Shown here: piece after piece, positions 11,960 through 21,621 of the stretch
Layout: each line of letters starts with the position of its first letter
Position numbering within the stretch: position 1 is the first letter of the stretch
Origin: Fragilariopsis cylindrus CCMP1102
Taxonomy: Eukaryota; Bacillariophyta; Bacillariophyceae; Bacillariales; Bacillariaceae
Assembly: GCA_900095095.1 (NCBI GenBank)
Contig: FMBT01000076.1
Location: 1-30,590, forward strand
Length of the DNA stretch: 30,590 nt
Reading direction: 5' to 3'
Made by a program: the position numbers and the translations under genes
Notes under the pieces: model-generated
Database searches by the model: none
Told to the model about the DNA's origin: nothing
Seen by the model: only the letters and a program-made list of their open reading frames with translations

Positions 11960-13656
11960 TTATGGAAGGTATTCGGGATTTGATGATGACGAGTCGTCCC
12001 CTTTACTACTACTACGACGCTTAGAGACGCATTCGCGACGTTGTTCGACTGATTCCAAATCAGCAAGATGAGATTTAGTTTTGTTGTCGATTTGCCAAGC
12101 AGAGCGAGCTACCTCTTCCATAAGTTCAGATGGATCTTTCAACGTATCCATTGATGATTGGAAAATTTCATCGCTGCTGCTTTGGCTGCTGTTGCTGTTA
12201 CTGTTACTGTTACTGTTACTGTTACTGACAGATGAAGCTCCAAACTTGCTATTCTGTACGGAGGAATCCAATTGATTTGTTGTTTCTGCCGATGTTGCTT
12301 CTCTGTCATTTGTCCTCAATTCCTTTTGATTTGGCTCTTCCAGTTGCTGCAAACACGTTTTTTGGTCTTCTTTTTTTGATTCACGATGATGCGGATGTTC
12401 GTCCCAAACTCCAGTCACATGGATCTCGGCATTAATGTCTTCATCATCATCTTCCTCATCATACTCGTCGTCTGCATTACGAAGTATAGAGCGTTGCTTC
12501 TGACGATCCGCCGTGTTTGGTTTTTTTCGACCCATGCGTAGAATGCATATGGTCGCAAATGCAGCAGTTGTTGCGATCCGAAGCAGACCGACACCACAAG
12601 AAACCCCAACGGCTGCACTAAGCCTGTTCGAACCCGAAAAGAAAATCGATTCGAGGAATAAAAAATTGGGAATGTTTTAGTTTGTACCCTAGTTGTTCCA
12701 GATACTATTCACAAAATGATCATCGTCGTTGTCTAAGTCTCAACTTACCATATAGTTGCTGCCGTTGTCAATCCATGTACGATATTGTTCTGAGGATTGC
12801 TTCGACTTTGTCCATCCTTATTTATTACCGATGTAGTTATCACTCCAGCACCAATAAATCCAACCCCACTGGCAACATTAGATGCCATACGTGATACATC
12901 AACTCTTGCAAAGTTTGAAAATCCGTAACAGCTACAAATCGTGAAGCAACAGGCACCCATACTTACTAAGCTCATCGTACGTACACCAGCACTATGTCTA
13001 GATACTGAACGTTGTTTCCCTAAACATGTACCGAGAAGTGCAGCGTACAAGAGTCGAATCATAAGTCGTATTTCGGTTGCTGCTGATACAGGACAAGAGA
13101 GGATGGTGATGGGAGCGCCACCACCAGCTTGCGACATCGTTGTCGCTGCTATTGCTGTTGCTGTCGCTGTCGTCATAGCAGCTTCTGATGCTGATGCTAC
13201 ACCTGGGTAGAAGAAAAGTAGTCGTGAAGTAGCGATCAGAATCGGTGTCAAGAATTGTCTTCGTAGCAAACTACTTTGCCAGAATTTCGTTGCTCGTGAT
13301 TGTTCTTTAAATTTGTCGTCGTCGGTGGATTTATTTTGGCGTTCGTTATGGACCTGCTGGACCTTTCTAGCAAACCAAGTATTCGTATACATCCGTGATC
13401 GGATTGGTCCTACTACTACTTGTTTGTTGCTCTGGTCGTCTGATGACAACATCGAATACAATGACGATGATGATACCGTCATCGATCGTTTGCAAAGGAC
13501 GTGAAGCTTTGTCGAACGAATCTGATGATGATGACGACGATGATGATGAAATGCGTAGGACGTAGAAAGGAATGCTGCAATTACAAACGGAAGGTAAATA
13601 AGGGAATATTTATTCATCATCAATCGTATGCACCTTCTTTGTTGGGACATGATCAT
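11960..13656 (-). CDS. MgtC/SapB-family membrane protein with plastid-style presequence
   Basis: Two exons on the minus strand, 13656-12749 and 12623-11960. The intron is 12624-12748 (GTAAGT...GAACAG) and splits the Trp codon of TIW-LSAAVG. The N-terminus is hydrophobic and ends in STSYAFHHH, resembling the signal-peptide/Phe junction of proteins entering diatom plastids. A start at the internal Met of MMNKYSLIYLPF (near 13620) would give a cleaner signal peptide. The core shows the MgtC pattern: TEIRLMIRLLYAALLGTCLG, AGVRTMSLVSMGACCF, ASGVGFIGAGVI, VHGLTTAATIWLSAAVGV, with several membrane helices. After the last helix comes an acidic and Ser/Asn-rich tail (Ser-Asn dipeptide repeats near 12200) with no recognisable domain. 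In bacteria MgtC relates to growth at low magnesium and to ATP synthase control; its role in algae is not known to me. Family call is strong, plastid location inferred. Confidence 0.85.
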
Positions 13657-14169
13657 TCTACCTTATCTACTTTATAATGTTGCAATCGACATATACGGCA
13701 CTTGTTGCTTTGCTGTGATAGATACTGTACTAAGAGTATAATGATTTCTAGACCGTGCTGTAGATTATTTCGGTTATGTTTCTTGCGTTATATTTCGATG
13801 ATGGATACGTTAATTCCGTTGTTGTTTGTAACAATAATGTTTAAAGTACAACAGAAAGTATGTACGACTATCCGCAGTACTATCTAGGACTTTAACATAG
13901 AATACTTCGAAGTAGTATGTGAATTCTTGTTTCTCAAGTGAAGCTGAAGTGATAGGTCTTTTTCAATCATAGAACAATCGGAGTGTACAAAAATCGAATG
14001 ATAAGCTTTGATTGGCTACTTAATGCTTCGCTTTCTTCGTGTTCGCTTCTAACGTACGAAGGCCATACAATATTTTTTGGGAGCACGTTACACTACTTCT
14101 GTACCAAGTCCAAAATAAGGGATTAGCGCGGTATGCTCGTCAGAATTTTTGGGTTCTTTATCGTTTTGA
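13657..14169. other. Intergenic region between divergent MgtC-like and Crinkler-like genes
   Basis: About 510 bases, AT-rich near the MgtC-like start and changing in composition toward 14080. It contains the left copy of the 19-bp direct repeat (14079-14097). No RNA gene or further coding frame is convincing. Confidence 0.55.
14079..14097 (+). repeat. Left copy of a 19-bp direct repeat (GGGAGCACGTTACACTACT)
   Basis: An identical 19-base string occurs again at 18587-18605 in the same orientation. The two copies bracket the compositionally different block with the Crinkler-like, LON-domain and oxygenase genes. A 19-base exact match within 30 kb is not expected by chance. It could be a terminus of a mobile element, a remnant of a duplication, or a shared regulatory site. 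Confidence 0.75.
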
Positions 14170-15765
14170 TTGGGTGAATTTGTAGCTCTTAATTCATCAT
14201 GTGTTTTTGACAACAGCAGCTTCAGCAACGAAGGGCTTCGTCCGCACAGTGTGTACTGTAGAAACACTCCGCGCCTAAAGTACTGTTTCACCCACAACCA
14301 CAACAACAACCACAACAACAAACCGGATCGAATCCAATATCCTATTGATACCGTGATCGGCCAGGTCCAGAGTCTGGCAATAAACAGGAACAACAATAGC
14401 AGCATGAGTAGTGAAATGGCATCAGAAGAGGAGAATGGCTGGATAGCAGCAGCGACAGCCTACGACGATGGTAAAGGGTTACTCCTGGAAGAAACTGATC
14501 CTGACGATGAAGAAACCATGAACGAGGTCTACGCCGCCTTGAAGGTCAGCAATATTGGAGCAAAGACAAGGCTCAACCGGTTCGTTCGACGTCTTCGACA
14601 GCAGCCGGTTCTGCCACCAGTACAGGAGCAGCAGCCACAATTGTCACAATTGTCCGAAACAGCTATAGCTGGTCTTACGCTTATGGCGGAAGAAGCTATG
14701 GCAAAAAAGAGAACCATTGTACTTTCGGAGGTGTCAATGACAACAAAGGATGACTTGATGGACATGCTGGGTTCGCCGGAGGAAACCGCCGTATGGCCGA
14801 ACAAACCTGATCTTTCAAAGTACATCGAGGGATATTCGTGGCTGGGAAGTGACGAAGATAGTAGCCAAAATCGAACCGCATATATGGCTTACCTCAAAGA
14901 TCTAATACAATTGCCAGAACGTTACGCTTTGGCGGATATGCAGCCAAAAAGGCGATTACTGACAGTAGAACTGTTCAGGGAAACGACGGAGAGTCGAAAA
15001 GTAAGCGGAACTACCGATGTCGCAATTACCAGATCAGCAAACGTTGGCGGCGATACAGTTCGGCACAACATCCAGACTTTGTTTGAATTAAAGAAAGTCG
15101 ATAATATGAGCAAGAAGGACCACACCCCGCAGACGGTTCTTGAGCACTTTGCGGCGTCGTATTTAAATCCCGGCCATCCTGTTGTATCGGTGTTGACAGA
15201 TTTGAACGGAAGGTGGACTTTCTTTTGGTTTGCAAAACGGGAATATGATTCAAAAATGGCTCTGTACAGGCTCCCGCTCAATGGTGCAAAAAGCGTAGTA
15301 GAAGCAAAATACCTTCTGGATAGCCTCTATGATGATAGTTCACCTCGAGACAAACTCCCAACCACTTTTGCCGATCGACAATCTTATGAAGCCTTTGCGC
15401 AGATTGTCGTTCAGAACAAGAGGCAGCGGAGGGGGTTTGGTCGCGATGACGGCAACTCGCCAGACCAAGATACAAAGCCGTCATCATCAGATGGCGCGGA
15501 CAGGCATTCAAATCCTGGTACTGGTGGCGGTTTCTCCTCGACAAGCAGGGGCAGAGGAAACCAGACCGATCAAGGCACTTCTGGTGGGGGTGGCGAGGTT
15601 CCAATGAACATGGCGAGTACCCTTAGTCTATTTGCACCTCCCGCCTACAGAGACGTTGCCAACGAGCTGGACCTACTGGATTTTGTGGACGTAGATGAAC
15701 AATACGAAATTGTTCGTTCGTTCGCGGAAAAACACATAGTCCCTTATATGAGACCGGTCGAATGA
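14170..15765 (+). CDS. Crinkler-like protein with a PD-(D/E)XK nuclease-type domain
   Basis: A single 531-residue frame without introns or frameshifts. The first ATG is at 14170, but the first 80 residues are Asn/His-rich and unlike the rest, so the Met at about residue 79 (14401) is a possible true start. The middle of the protein carries the restriction-endonuclease pattern: TTDVAI (Asp 283), then LFELKK (Glu 306, Lys 308), then QTVLEHFAASYLNP and VLTDLNGRWTFFWF (341-354). That order, with the closing LTDL...W.FFW strand, matches the nuclease-type domains of eukaryotic Crinkler-class proteins, which are widespread effectors also linked to transposon conflict. The C-terminal 120 residues hold a Gly/Ser-rich linker and a helical end. 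No signal peptide is visible. Codon use looks more GC-rich than neighbouring genes. The fold is inferred from motifs. Activity, and any effector or defence role, is not shown. Confidence 0.6.
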   Translation: MGEFVALNSSCVFDNSSFSNEGLRPHSVYCRNTPRLKYCFTHNHNNNHNNKPDRIQYPIDTVIGQVQSLAINRNNNSSMSSEMASEEENGWIAAATAYDDGKGLLLEETDPDDEETMNEVYAALKVSNIGAKTRLNRFVRRLRQQPVLPPVQEQQPQLSQLSETAIAGLTLMAEEAMAKKRTIVLSEVSMTTKDDLMDMLGSPEETAVWPNKPDLSKYIEGYSWLGSDEDSSQNRTAYMAYLKDLIQLPERYALADMQPKRRLLTVELFRETTESRKVSGTTDVAITRSANVGGDTVRHNIQTLFELKKVDNMSKKDHTPQTVLEHFAASYLNPGHPVVSVLTDLNGRWTFFWFAKREYDSKMALYRLPLNGAKSVVEAKYLLDSLYDDSSPRDKLPTTFADRQSYEAFAQIVVQNKRQRRGFGRDDGNSPDQDTKPSSSDGADRHSNPGTGGGFSSTSRGRGNQTDQGTSGGGGEVPMNMASTLSLFAPPAYRDVANELDLLDFVDVDEQYEIVRSFAEKHIVPYMRPVE

Positions 15766-16007
15766 AAGACGATAGCTGGGCGTATAATCCTGCAGCTGAG
15801 CGTCTATCACCATTTGCAGACAATGGTGCCTCCAAGCATACGGTGGCTGACACTGAGTGAACGGTTCTTCAGGATTATTCGGCATGACTACCTTATCAAG
15901 AGAGCTAGCACGCGCGAACGCCAATCGGAAAATGTCCCAGCTTCGGATAAATATGGAATATTCGTATAAAACATTTCATTTTGAGACCGCAAACAACACG
16001 CCTTGCT
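15766..16007. other. Spacer downstream of the Crinkler-like gene
   Basis: No frame in either strand of this stretch has a recognisable motif. It probably holds the 3' end of the Crinkler-like transcript. Confidence 0.45.
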
Positions 16008-16444
16008 TCAAGGCATGCAGCCGTCGGTGCCCTTCTTGCTCTTGGAGATATCGATCTTTCCGTTCGTCACGCTGCCGTTGTTTTTGAACGCAAATTCAAC
16101 CACAGCATTGAACTTTGATCTCAGAGCGGATACCTCCTCAACAGCTTGATGCATTTAGTCATCGGATGTATGCTGGTCTTCGAGTCTTGATAGCACAGAT
16201 CTCTGAGCATGGTCAGGAGCTTGATAGTGTCGTTACTGGATCTAGTCACTTCCAACGAGTCCTTTGTTTCCAATTTGTTGGTGATCGTGTCGTCGACTTG
16301 TCCTAGAGTGGTTCTGAACATTGCCCGGAACTCGTTAATCCAAACTATGCAAACACCTGCTGCGAACTTGTACGCAACTGCGACGACTTGGCTAACACAG
16401 ATCCAGGTTGTGCTGGCACTGGTCAAACTGTTCCGATTTTCCAA
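16008..16444 (-). pseudogene. Possible gag-like retroelement remnant
   Basis: On the minus strand a frame from 16444 to 16121 reads INEFRAMFRTTLGQVDDTI, then SNDTIKLLTMLRDLCYQDS. The spacing of Phe-Arg, Asn and Leu-rich helices resembles gag proteins of diatom copia-type retroelements. A second frame continues as HQAVEEVSALRSKFNAVVEF and ends at 16008, so at least one frame change is needed to join them. No protease, integrase or reverse transcriptase is present nearby, and no long terminal repeats are seen. The gag resemblance is weak and from memory of the family pattern; a short host coiled-coil protein is an alternative. Confidence 0.25.
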
Positions 16445-16654
16445 TTTTGTTGCTCAGCGGGGACTCGTCTACGATGAAGATGGTGAACAGGTCATTGCTC
16501 CCTGAGAGCGGTAACGGTGGACCTAGGCGACAACGCGCAAGAAAAGAACTACGACAGACGAATCATCACGAACTATCACGGACAGACAAACCGGGATTTA
16601 ATTAAATTAAATTTTACCATTACTAGTATCGTACTGGTACTTCGTATATTATTA

Positions 16655-17553
16655 TCAAGAATGTTGTTCTGTCTTTTTCAACAATCGCTCACGGATTCTT
16701 TCGCACAGCTGATGGCATTGGGCTTCATGCGAATCCTCTTGGAGCAACCACGGAATCAGCGTCGATACCTCGATCAACATGCATCTCAGGTGACTCTTGT
16801 AGGGCTCTTGAGCAAGCGAGACCATTTCTTCCGTTATGAAATCCTGCCATTCTTTATCGTTGCTGCTCATTTGCTCTGCCACCTTGGCTTGGACCTGGAT
16901 TCGTGTGGAAATCTTCATCTGGAGGCGCAGTATTTCGGTTTGCAAATTCCTTATCCACACCTGGGCAACCGGCCATATGCTGCCTTCTCCCGACGCCATC
17001 AATAGGCGATCGATCAGAGATTTATCAATCTGCCGGTTATTGTTGTCAGAGGACAGGGACAATTGTTTGTTTTTTAGCTGGTGCAGCAGCTCTTCCAGCG
17101 GTCGAAGGTCTACAGAATTGGATGGCTTCTCCCCAAGACTTGCGTCGGGACCCCCTTCTTTTACTTGCTTCATAGTAGTAGTAGTAGTAGTAGTATCCTT
17201 GTTGCCGTCTTCGCCATGGGGAAGAATATTTGCAAAACACCGGAGGTAGGTGGATTGGGTGTCGTAATCCTCGGGGTTTGCTATGCCAACTATTTTTATG
17301 GGTTGGCTCACAACATGGTTGCACACGAGCTGGAATTTCCCGTTCGATTGATCGGCAACGTCCTTGACGTTCACAATCTCATAGATCCACCCAAACGCCG
17401 CCAAGGTTCCTTGTCTATACGGATGCGAAAAAGGTACTACGAACCGTCTGGATCCATCGGTCGACGAGAGCAAATCGATCATTCGATTATTCAGCTATTT
17501 ATCTGCATACCAACAGCTACGATACAATTAATAAGTTGCTCAGTGAGCTCCAT
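16655..17553 (-). CDS. LON substrate-binding (PUA-like) domain protein, probably 5'-truncated or frameshifted
   Basis: The frame from ATG 17482 to the stop at 16655 gives 275 residues. An upstream frame from ATG 17553 (MELTEQLINCIVAVGMQIN) would join it if one base is missing near 17500. The N-terminal half has SRRFVVPFSHP, AAFGWIYEIVNVKDVAD, GKFQLVCNHVVSQPIKIVGI and DYDTQSTYLRC. That is the strand pattern of the N-terminal domain of Lon proteases, which also occurs alone. The ATPase and protease domains are absent. A Thr run follows (forward TAG repeats near 17175), then a helical C-terminus with LEELLHQLKNKQL. The usual first strand of the domain (the PLFPG...EPRYR segment) is not visible upstream, so the 5' end may be lost. 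The domain binds unfolded peptides in Lon; its role here is unknown. Confidence 0.55.
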
Positions 17554-17580
17554 ACTGAGCGTCTAGAGCGGTAATGTCAG

Positions 17581-18475
17581 GAAGAATTCCAAGTAGAAGT
17601 GGTATCGGTGGTCCCCTCCGTCGCTGATTCTAGTGATGGTGTCAACATCGATAGCTCGTTATTATCATCTTCCGCAACTAATACTGAGAAGAAGATGAAG
17701 AAGACAGGGGAGGAAACATGTGCTTACGACATGCTATCCGTGAGTAAAGCTTCATAGGTAAAATGTGCAGCTGCTATGGGTAGTAACGGCCAAGATAAAG
17801 ACGATAAGATATACCCACAACGAATGTTTCTTGATGTACAACATGGAGAGATGATGCGTCCAATATTAGATGGATGTATTTCTGATGTAAATGATCATCT
17901 TCGTAGTACTAGTGGCGATGGTCATAGTGAAGAACAATACCAACAACAAGCATTACTAGCTTGGATTAAGGCTCTTGTTTTGACGAATTGATAGTGGGAG
18001 AATCACAAATTTTACAATTTAAGCCATCAAACAATGCTACTAATAGCAGCAACAGCAGCACTAACAGTAGTCGCATGTGTATGCATGTAGATTGTCCCGG
18101 TACCTGTTGGGTTGCTATTGCATCCCTAGGTTCCACGGGGATTTATTTATCTGATAGTTCAATATATTGTCATCGTACATATCTACCATCACAACTAATG
18201 AAACATCAAGGGTCACATATCAGACAAAATGTTTATCAAAAGGCGGTTTCGGTTCGAATGCACCACATTACAAAAAAAATTGGCATACAGTTGATTGTCA
18301 ATCCTGTACATCTACTTCAATTCAACCCGGTGATTGTTTATTATTCTTTGGTCATCTCTGTTCATTGGTTGCACACGGAAGTATAGGAGTGATCCCAAAT
18401 GAATGTCCGGATCATTTACCGGATTGGTGTAAAAATTGTCGTATATCATGTCAATACCGTTTAACAGATAGATAA
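17581..18475 (+). CDS. Probable 2-oxoglutarate/Fe(II) dioxygenase-like protein, frameshifted
   Basis: Three consecutive plus-strand frames make one coherent protein if a base is restored near 17975 (GTTTTG) and near 18240 (CAAAAGG). The clear part begins at ATG 17776 (MGSNGQDKDDKIYPQRMFL). The sequence shows MCMHVDCPGTCWVAIASLG (an HxD iron-ligand motif), later SIQPGDCLLFFGHL, LVAHGSIGVIPN (second His) and CKNCRISCQYRL (Arg that could hold 2-oxoglutarate), ending at 18475. This order fits the double-stranded beta-helix oxygenases of the phytanoyl-CoA dioxygenase type. Frame remains open upstream to 17575 apart from a stop at 17755-17757, so the true start is uncertain. It runs divergently from the LON-domain gene with almost no spacer. 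Substrate unknown. Confidence 0.45.
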
Positions 18476-19059
18476 AGATGAATTTTGTAAGTCACTTCTT
18501 CCACTCTAAAAAATATATCGAGAATGAAGATACTGTGACATGTCATAAGTTAAGCGTTGAGGAAGATGGGGAAGTAAGGAGGCGAGGGGAGCACGTTACA
18601 CTACTGACGGAAAAAGCATACAAACAACAATAAAATTACATGAAACGAAACAATAGAAATACACCTGGGGAATGATTTTTTTATGGTGGCTATGTAATCC
18701 TAATTATGTAATTGGGAAGAATATTGTATTGAATAAGAACTAAAGTATTTCACTACAATTTTTACATATAAGCTCTTACCCGAATCGTGTAGATTAAATT
18801 AGCATACTGGTAATATAGTATTCCAATTGATGGCAAAAAAGAGAATATTATGCTCTGATAAGGTAGCTATATAGTATAGTTAATCAGATACATCGTTTCG
18901 ATTGTTATTATTATAACGACATCATAGATTACTAAAGTGTTCGTACTAGGTGATAGTATAACTAATCCACCAGCTTCGTATTCTCGATCTCTGTTCTTTC
19001 TTGGACAAACAACATACGATATGCAGTTGTACCCTTAAAGGATTGTTTAATATTCACTC
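18476..19059. other. Intergenic region containing the right 19-bp repeat
   Basis: AT-rich DNA between the oxygenase-like gene and the 3' end of the PT-repeat gene. Apart from the direct repeat at 18587-18605 I see no gene, RNA or tandem repeat. Confidence 0.55.
18587..18605 (+). repeat. Right copy of the 19-bp direct repeat
   Basis: Identical to 14079-14097 and in the same orientation, 4508 bases away. The bases on either side of the two copies differ (only single-base matches at the edges), so similarity ends sharply at the 19 bases. Confidence 0.75.
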
Positions 19060-20319
19060 TCAAACCAGTATATTCGAAAGAAGAATAAGCAATAGTGCAG
19101 AAACGGTGGACAAAAGTCTTGAATATTGTATAGTATGGCTCCTGCTAACGATGGCAGTAACATCATCTTCTGATGATGATGATGTGATCGAGGCAGGATC
19201 ATTCGCATTCGGTACAACGAGTAGGTTTCCACCAACATCTCCACTATTATTATTATCATTATTATCACCTGACCCATTATCATCAGTAATACTACTTGTT
19301 GATGCTGTTGTTGTTGTTGTTGGTACCACAAGAATTACTTTTCCATCTACAGATACAGATGTAATTTTAGGATCGGATAAACCAAAGTCTGATAATGTTT
19401 TTACCATCTCATCTGTCGTCCAAAAACTAAAATATACCGCCAAAGTATAACTCATATTATCTTCTATTAGTAACACATTATTATCTGCAGCTGCAGTCGA
19501 CTCTCCTTCTTCCACATAATAAGACATCGTCCCATCCAAGACAATTCTCATGGGAGTAAATTTAGTTGATTCTGAAGATCGTGTCGTTTCTAATTCTACT
19601 GACGATGATGAATCTTCATCTCCATCGTCATCATCATCATCATCCTCATCACCTTTAGATGGAAGTAAAGATATTTTAAGATCAATCGATTCTAATGTAG
19701 AAGATGTAACAACACGACTTGCAATTAAAAGATCTTTCACAAATTGTCGAAAGAATATATTCAAACCCTCTCGATTATTATTTCCATCATCCAGAAGTAA
19801 TGCTGCAAAGGAGAAAATATCCTCCACAACTGTTGTAATGTCGATAGAAATTTCAGGTAGACGAACTTCTGATACCACTGGGGATGCAGTCGGAAGATTA
19901 GTTGGAGAATTTGTTGGTAGACGAGTTGGTAGACCAGTTGTTCTTGGACCCCGCGTTGGAGATCGAGTAGTTGGTCTTCGTGTTGGATTTTGTGTTGGTG
20001 ACTTCGATGGTTGCATACTAGGAGATTCAGTATCCACATCATTTTTATCTCCGCCGCCGCCGCCGCCGCCGCCATTATTATTTTGCTTATTATTGTCTTC
20101 ATTTTGCTTATTCTTGTCTTCATTTTGCTTATTGTTGTCATCTTCTTTATCCTCCTGGTCTTCTTTATCCTCGCCGCCCTGGGCATATACTAATCCTCCT
20201 GATGCTATCATTGTTGTCTTCCTTCCAGTAGTAAAAGAATATTGAAAGAAATCTCCCGAAAGCAGCATACTGATAATCAGGAGACGAAATATAGTAATAG
20301 AATGTTGTGACGGCATCAT
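19060..20319 (-). CDS. Secreted PT-repeat cell-surface protein, possibly GPI-anchored
   Basis: A single uninterrupted 419-residue frame on the minus strand. The N-terminus has a hydrophobic stretch (ITIFRLLIISMLLSG), a likely signal peptide. An acidic KQNED repeat and a Gly-8 run follow (forward GCC repeats near 20051-20073). Then comes a Pro-Thr/Ser-Pro-Thr repeat region (SPTQNPTRRPTTRSPTRGP and similar, about residues 100-150), typical of secreted diatom proteins. A folded-looking region of about 190 residues follows (EISIDITTVVEDIFSFAALL...SYTLAVYFSFWTTDEM), containing an Asp-rich loop. The C-terminus is Ser/Thr-rich and ends in a hydrophobic tail (LLSTVSALLLILLSNILV) without basic residues after it, as expected for a GPI signal. 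Cell-wall or surface location is inferred; no enzymatic motif is seen. Confidence 0.75.
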   Translation of the reverse strand: MMPSQHSITIFRLLIISMLLSGDFFQYSFTTGRKTTMIASGGLVYAQGGEDKEDQEDKEDDNNKQNEDKNKQNEDNNKQNNNGGGGGGGGDKNDVDTESPSMQPSKSPTQNPTRRPTTRSPTRGPRTTGLPTRLPTNSPTNLPTASPVVSEVRLPEISIDITTVVEDIFSFAALLLDDGNNNREGLNIFFRQFVKDLLIASRVVTSSTLESIDLKISLLPSKGDEDDDDDDDGDEDSSSSVELETTRSSESTKFTPMRIVLDGTMSYYVEEGESTAAADNNVLLIEDNMSYTLAVYFSFWTTDEMVKTLSDFGLSDPKITSVSVDGKVILVVPTTTTTASTSSITDDNGSGDNNDNNNSGDVGGNLLVVPNANDPASITSSSSEDDVTAIVSRSHTIQYSRLLSTVSALLLILLSNILV

Positions 20320-21276
20320 CTTTGCAAGAATAGTCGAGTCAAGTCAAGCTAGCTTACTACTTATTCTAATTCACGATTATTTCAAAAGAAGAGGGATTCT
20401 TGTATTCGATATTATGATTACTATTCGTTTGCGTTTGAGATTGAATTTGATGTGTTTGAACTGCTACAAGTACTACTACTAGCTAGCTAGCTTCCGTCGG
20501 AGTATGGTTAATTAATGTTACAACCTTACTTTTATCCAACACGCATTGCAATTCATCGCAACAGCTATCGATCGGTTCCGTATTTTTTGTCGTGCTGAAC
20601 GAAATTTTCGGCCGTGCTTTTGTGAATGAATCGATCGATAGCGTTAAATAAATGAGCGCGCCAGAATTTTATCATGCGGAAATTGTATGTGTGTGCTGAT
20701 GATGAATGGTTTATCATCAGCCCCTAACGGATTACTTACATGAACTTTACGAGTCAAGTATGAGAGAGAAGGCATGTTTTCAAAAAAACATTGTGGTACT
20801 ACAGTAGCTAACTATTGAATACTGGTCCTGTGTACAATTGAAGTTGGAAATTAGTGTACAATTGTATTGCCTGTGGGTGAGAGTGCTTAACATGAATGAG
20901 TGTTGGTAAACTCACAACAATCAGCAATCTAAAAAGTGGGTCCATCATGGTGTGAGTGAATGGTTGCTAACAGCATAGTAACACTCAACCCACTCTTATT
21001 TTCTTGCTTGTCATCCTGTGTCTCTAAGACAAGATAGATACATCCTTATCTTTGCTGGTGCTAAAATTAAGATAATGATTTAGCTGTAAAGCAACTTTGC
21101 ATTATGAGATGGAGTGAGAACAAGAGAGACAGACAAAATCCAGAAACCAACAACTGCTATCATCATCAAACACATTTTCTCTTGGTTGATATATTATTTG
21201 TATAGGAATGAATTCATTCAGCTAGTTTGCATTTTTTTAATGAAATAATGGTCATCTTTTAGGTCTAACTAGTAGC

Positions 21277-21305
21277 TAGCTACTGTACTTTGAGTACAGT
21301 AGCTA
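21277..21305. repeat. Hairpin with a perfect 13-bp stem and 3-base loop
   Basis: TAGCTACTGTACT (21277-21289), loop TTG, then its exact reverse complement (21293-21305). Flanks 21263-21275 and 21308-21321 (GTCTAACTAGTAG and a CTACT...CTAGAC match) extend the symmetry imperfectly to roughly 60 bases. It could be a fold-back element or a structured transcript end. Confidence 0.8.
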
Positions 21306-21595
21306 TCTACTTTCAACTAGACTTGATTGAAAAGTAAAGCACAGAAAAGAAAAAAAATCAATCATCAATTATGCAGTAAGTGGTAAAGAGGAGCCTGTCC
21401 GCGACACGAGCGTGTATTTGTGACAGCCGCACAAACCCACAGTAAAATCCATCAAACAAGCCATCGAAATCATCTGACAGAAATCCGACAAATCGTCAAA
21501 TATTGAAACAATCATAAATCAAAATTAGAAAAAGCGTACTTTTAATTTACTGTACGGTACTATCATGACGAAAGTATGACGGAAGTATTACGCGA

Positions 21596-21621
21596 TAGCT
21601 AGCTAGCTAGCTAGCTAGCTA
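21596..21621. repeat. (TAGC)n tetranucleotide microsatellite
   Basis: Six uninterrupted copies of a self-complementary tetranucleotide (AGCT). The same TAGC run occurs briefly near 20480-20492 and near 21270-21280. Confidence 0.95.

Noticed and set aside
17740..17770. A 31-base GT-AG intron (GTGAGT...GTGCAG) removing the stop before the oxygenase frame
   Set aside because: Too short compared with the other introns here, and its removal breaks the reading frame.
19550..20245. Plus-strand frame of 231 codons, Ser- and Val-rich
   Set aside because: It is opposite the PT-repeat protein, which has a signal peptide, PT motifs and a C-terminal hydrophobic tail.
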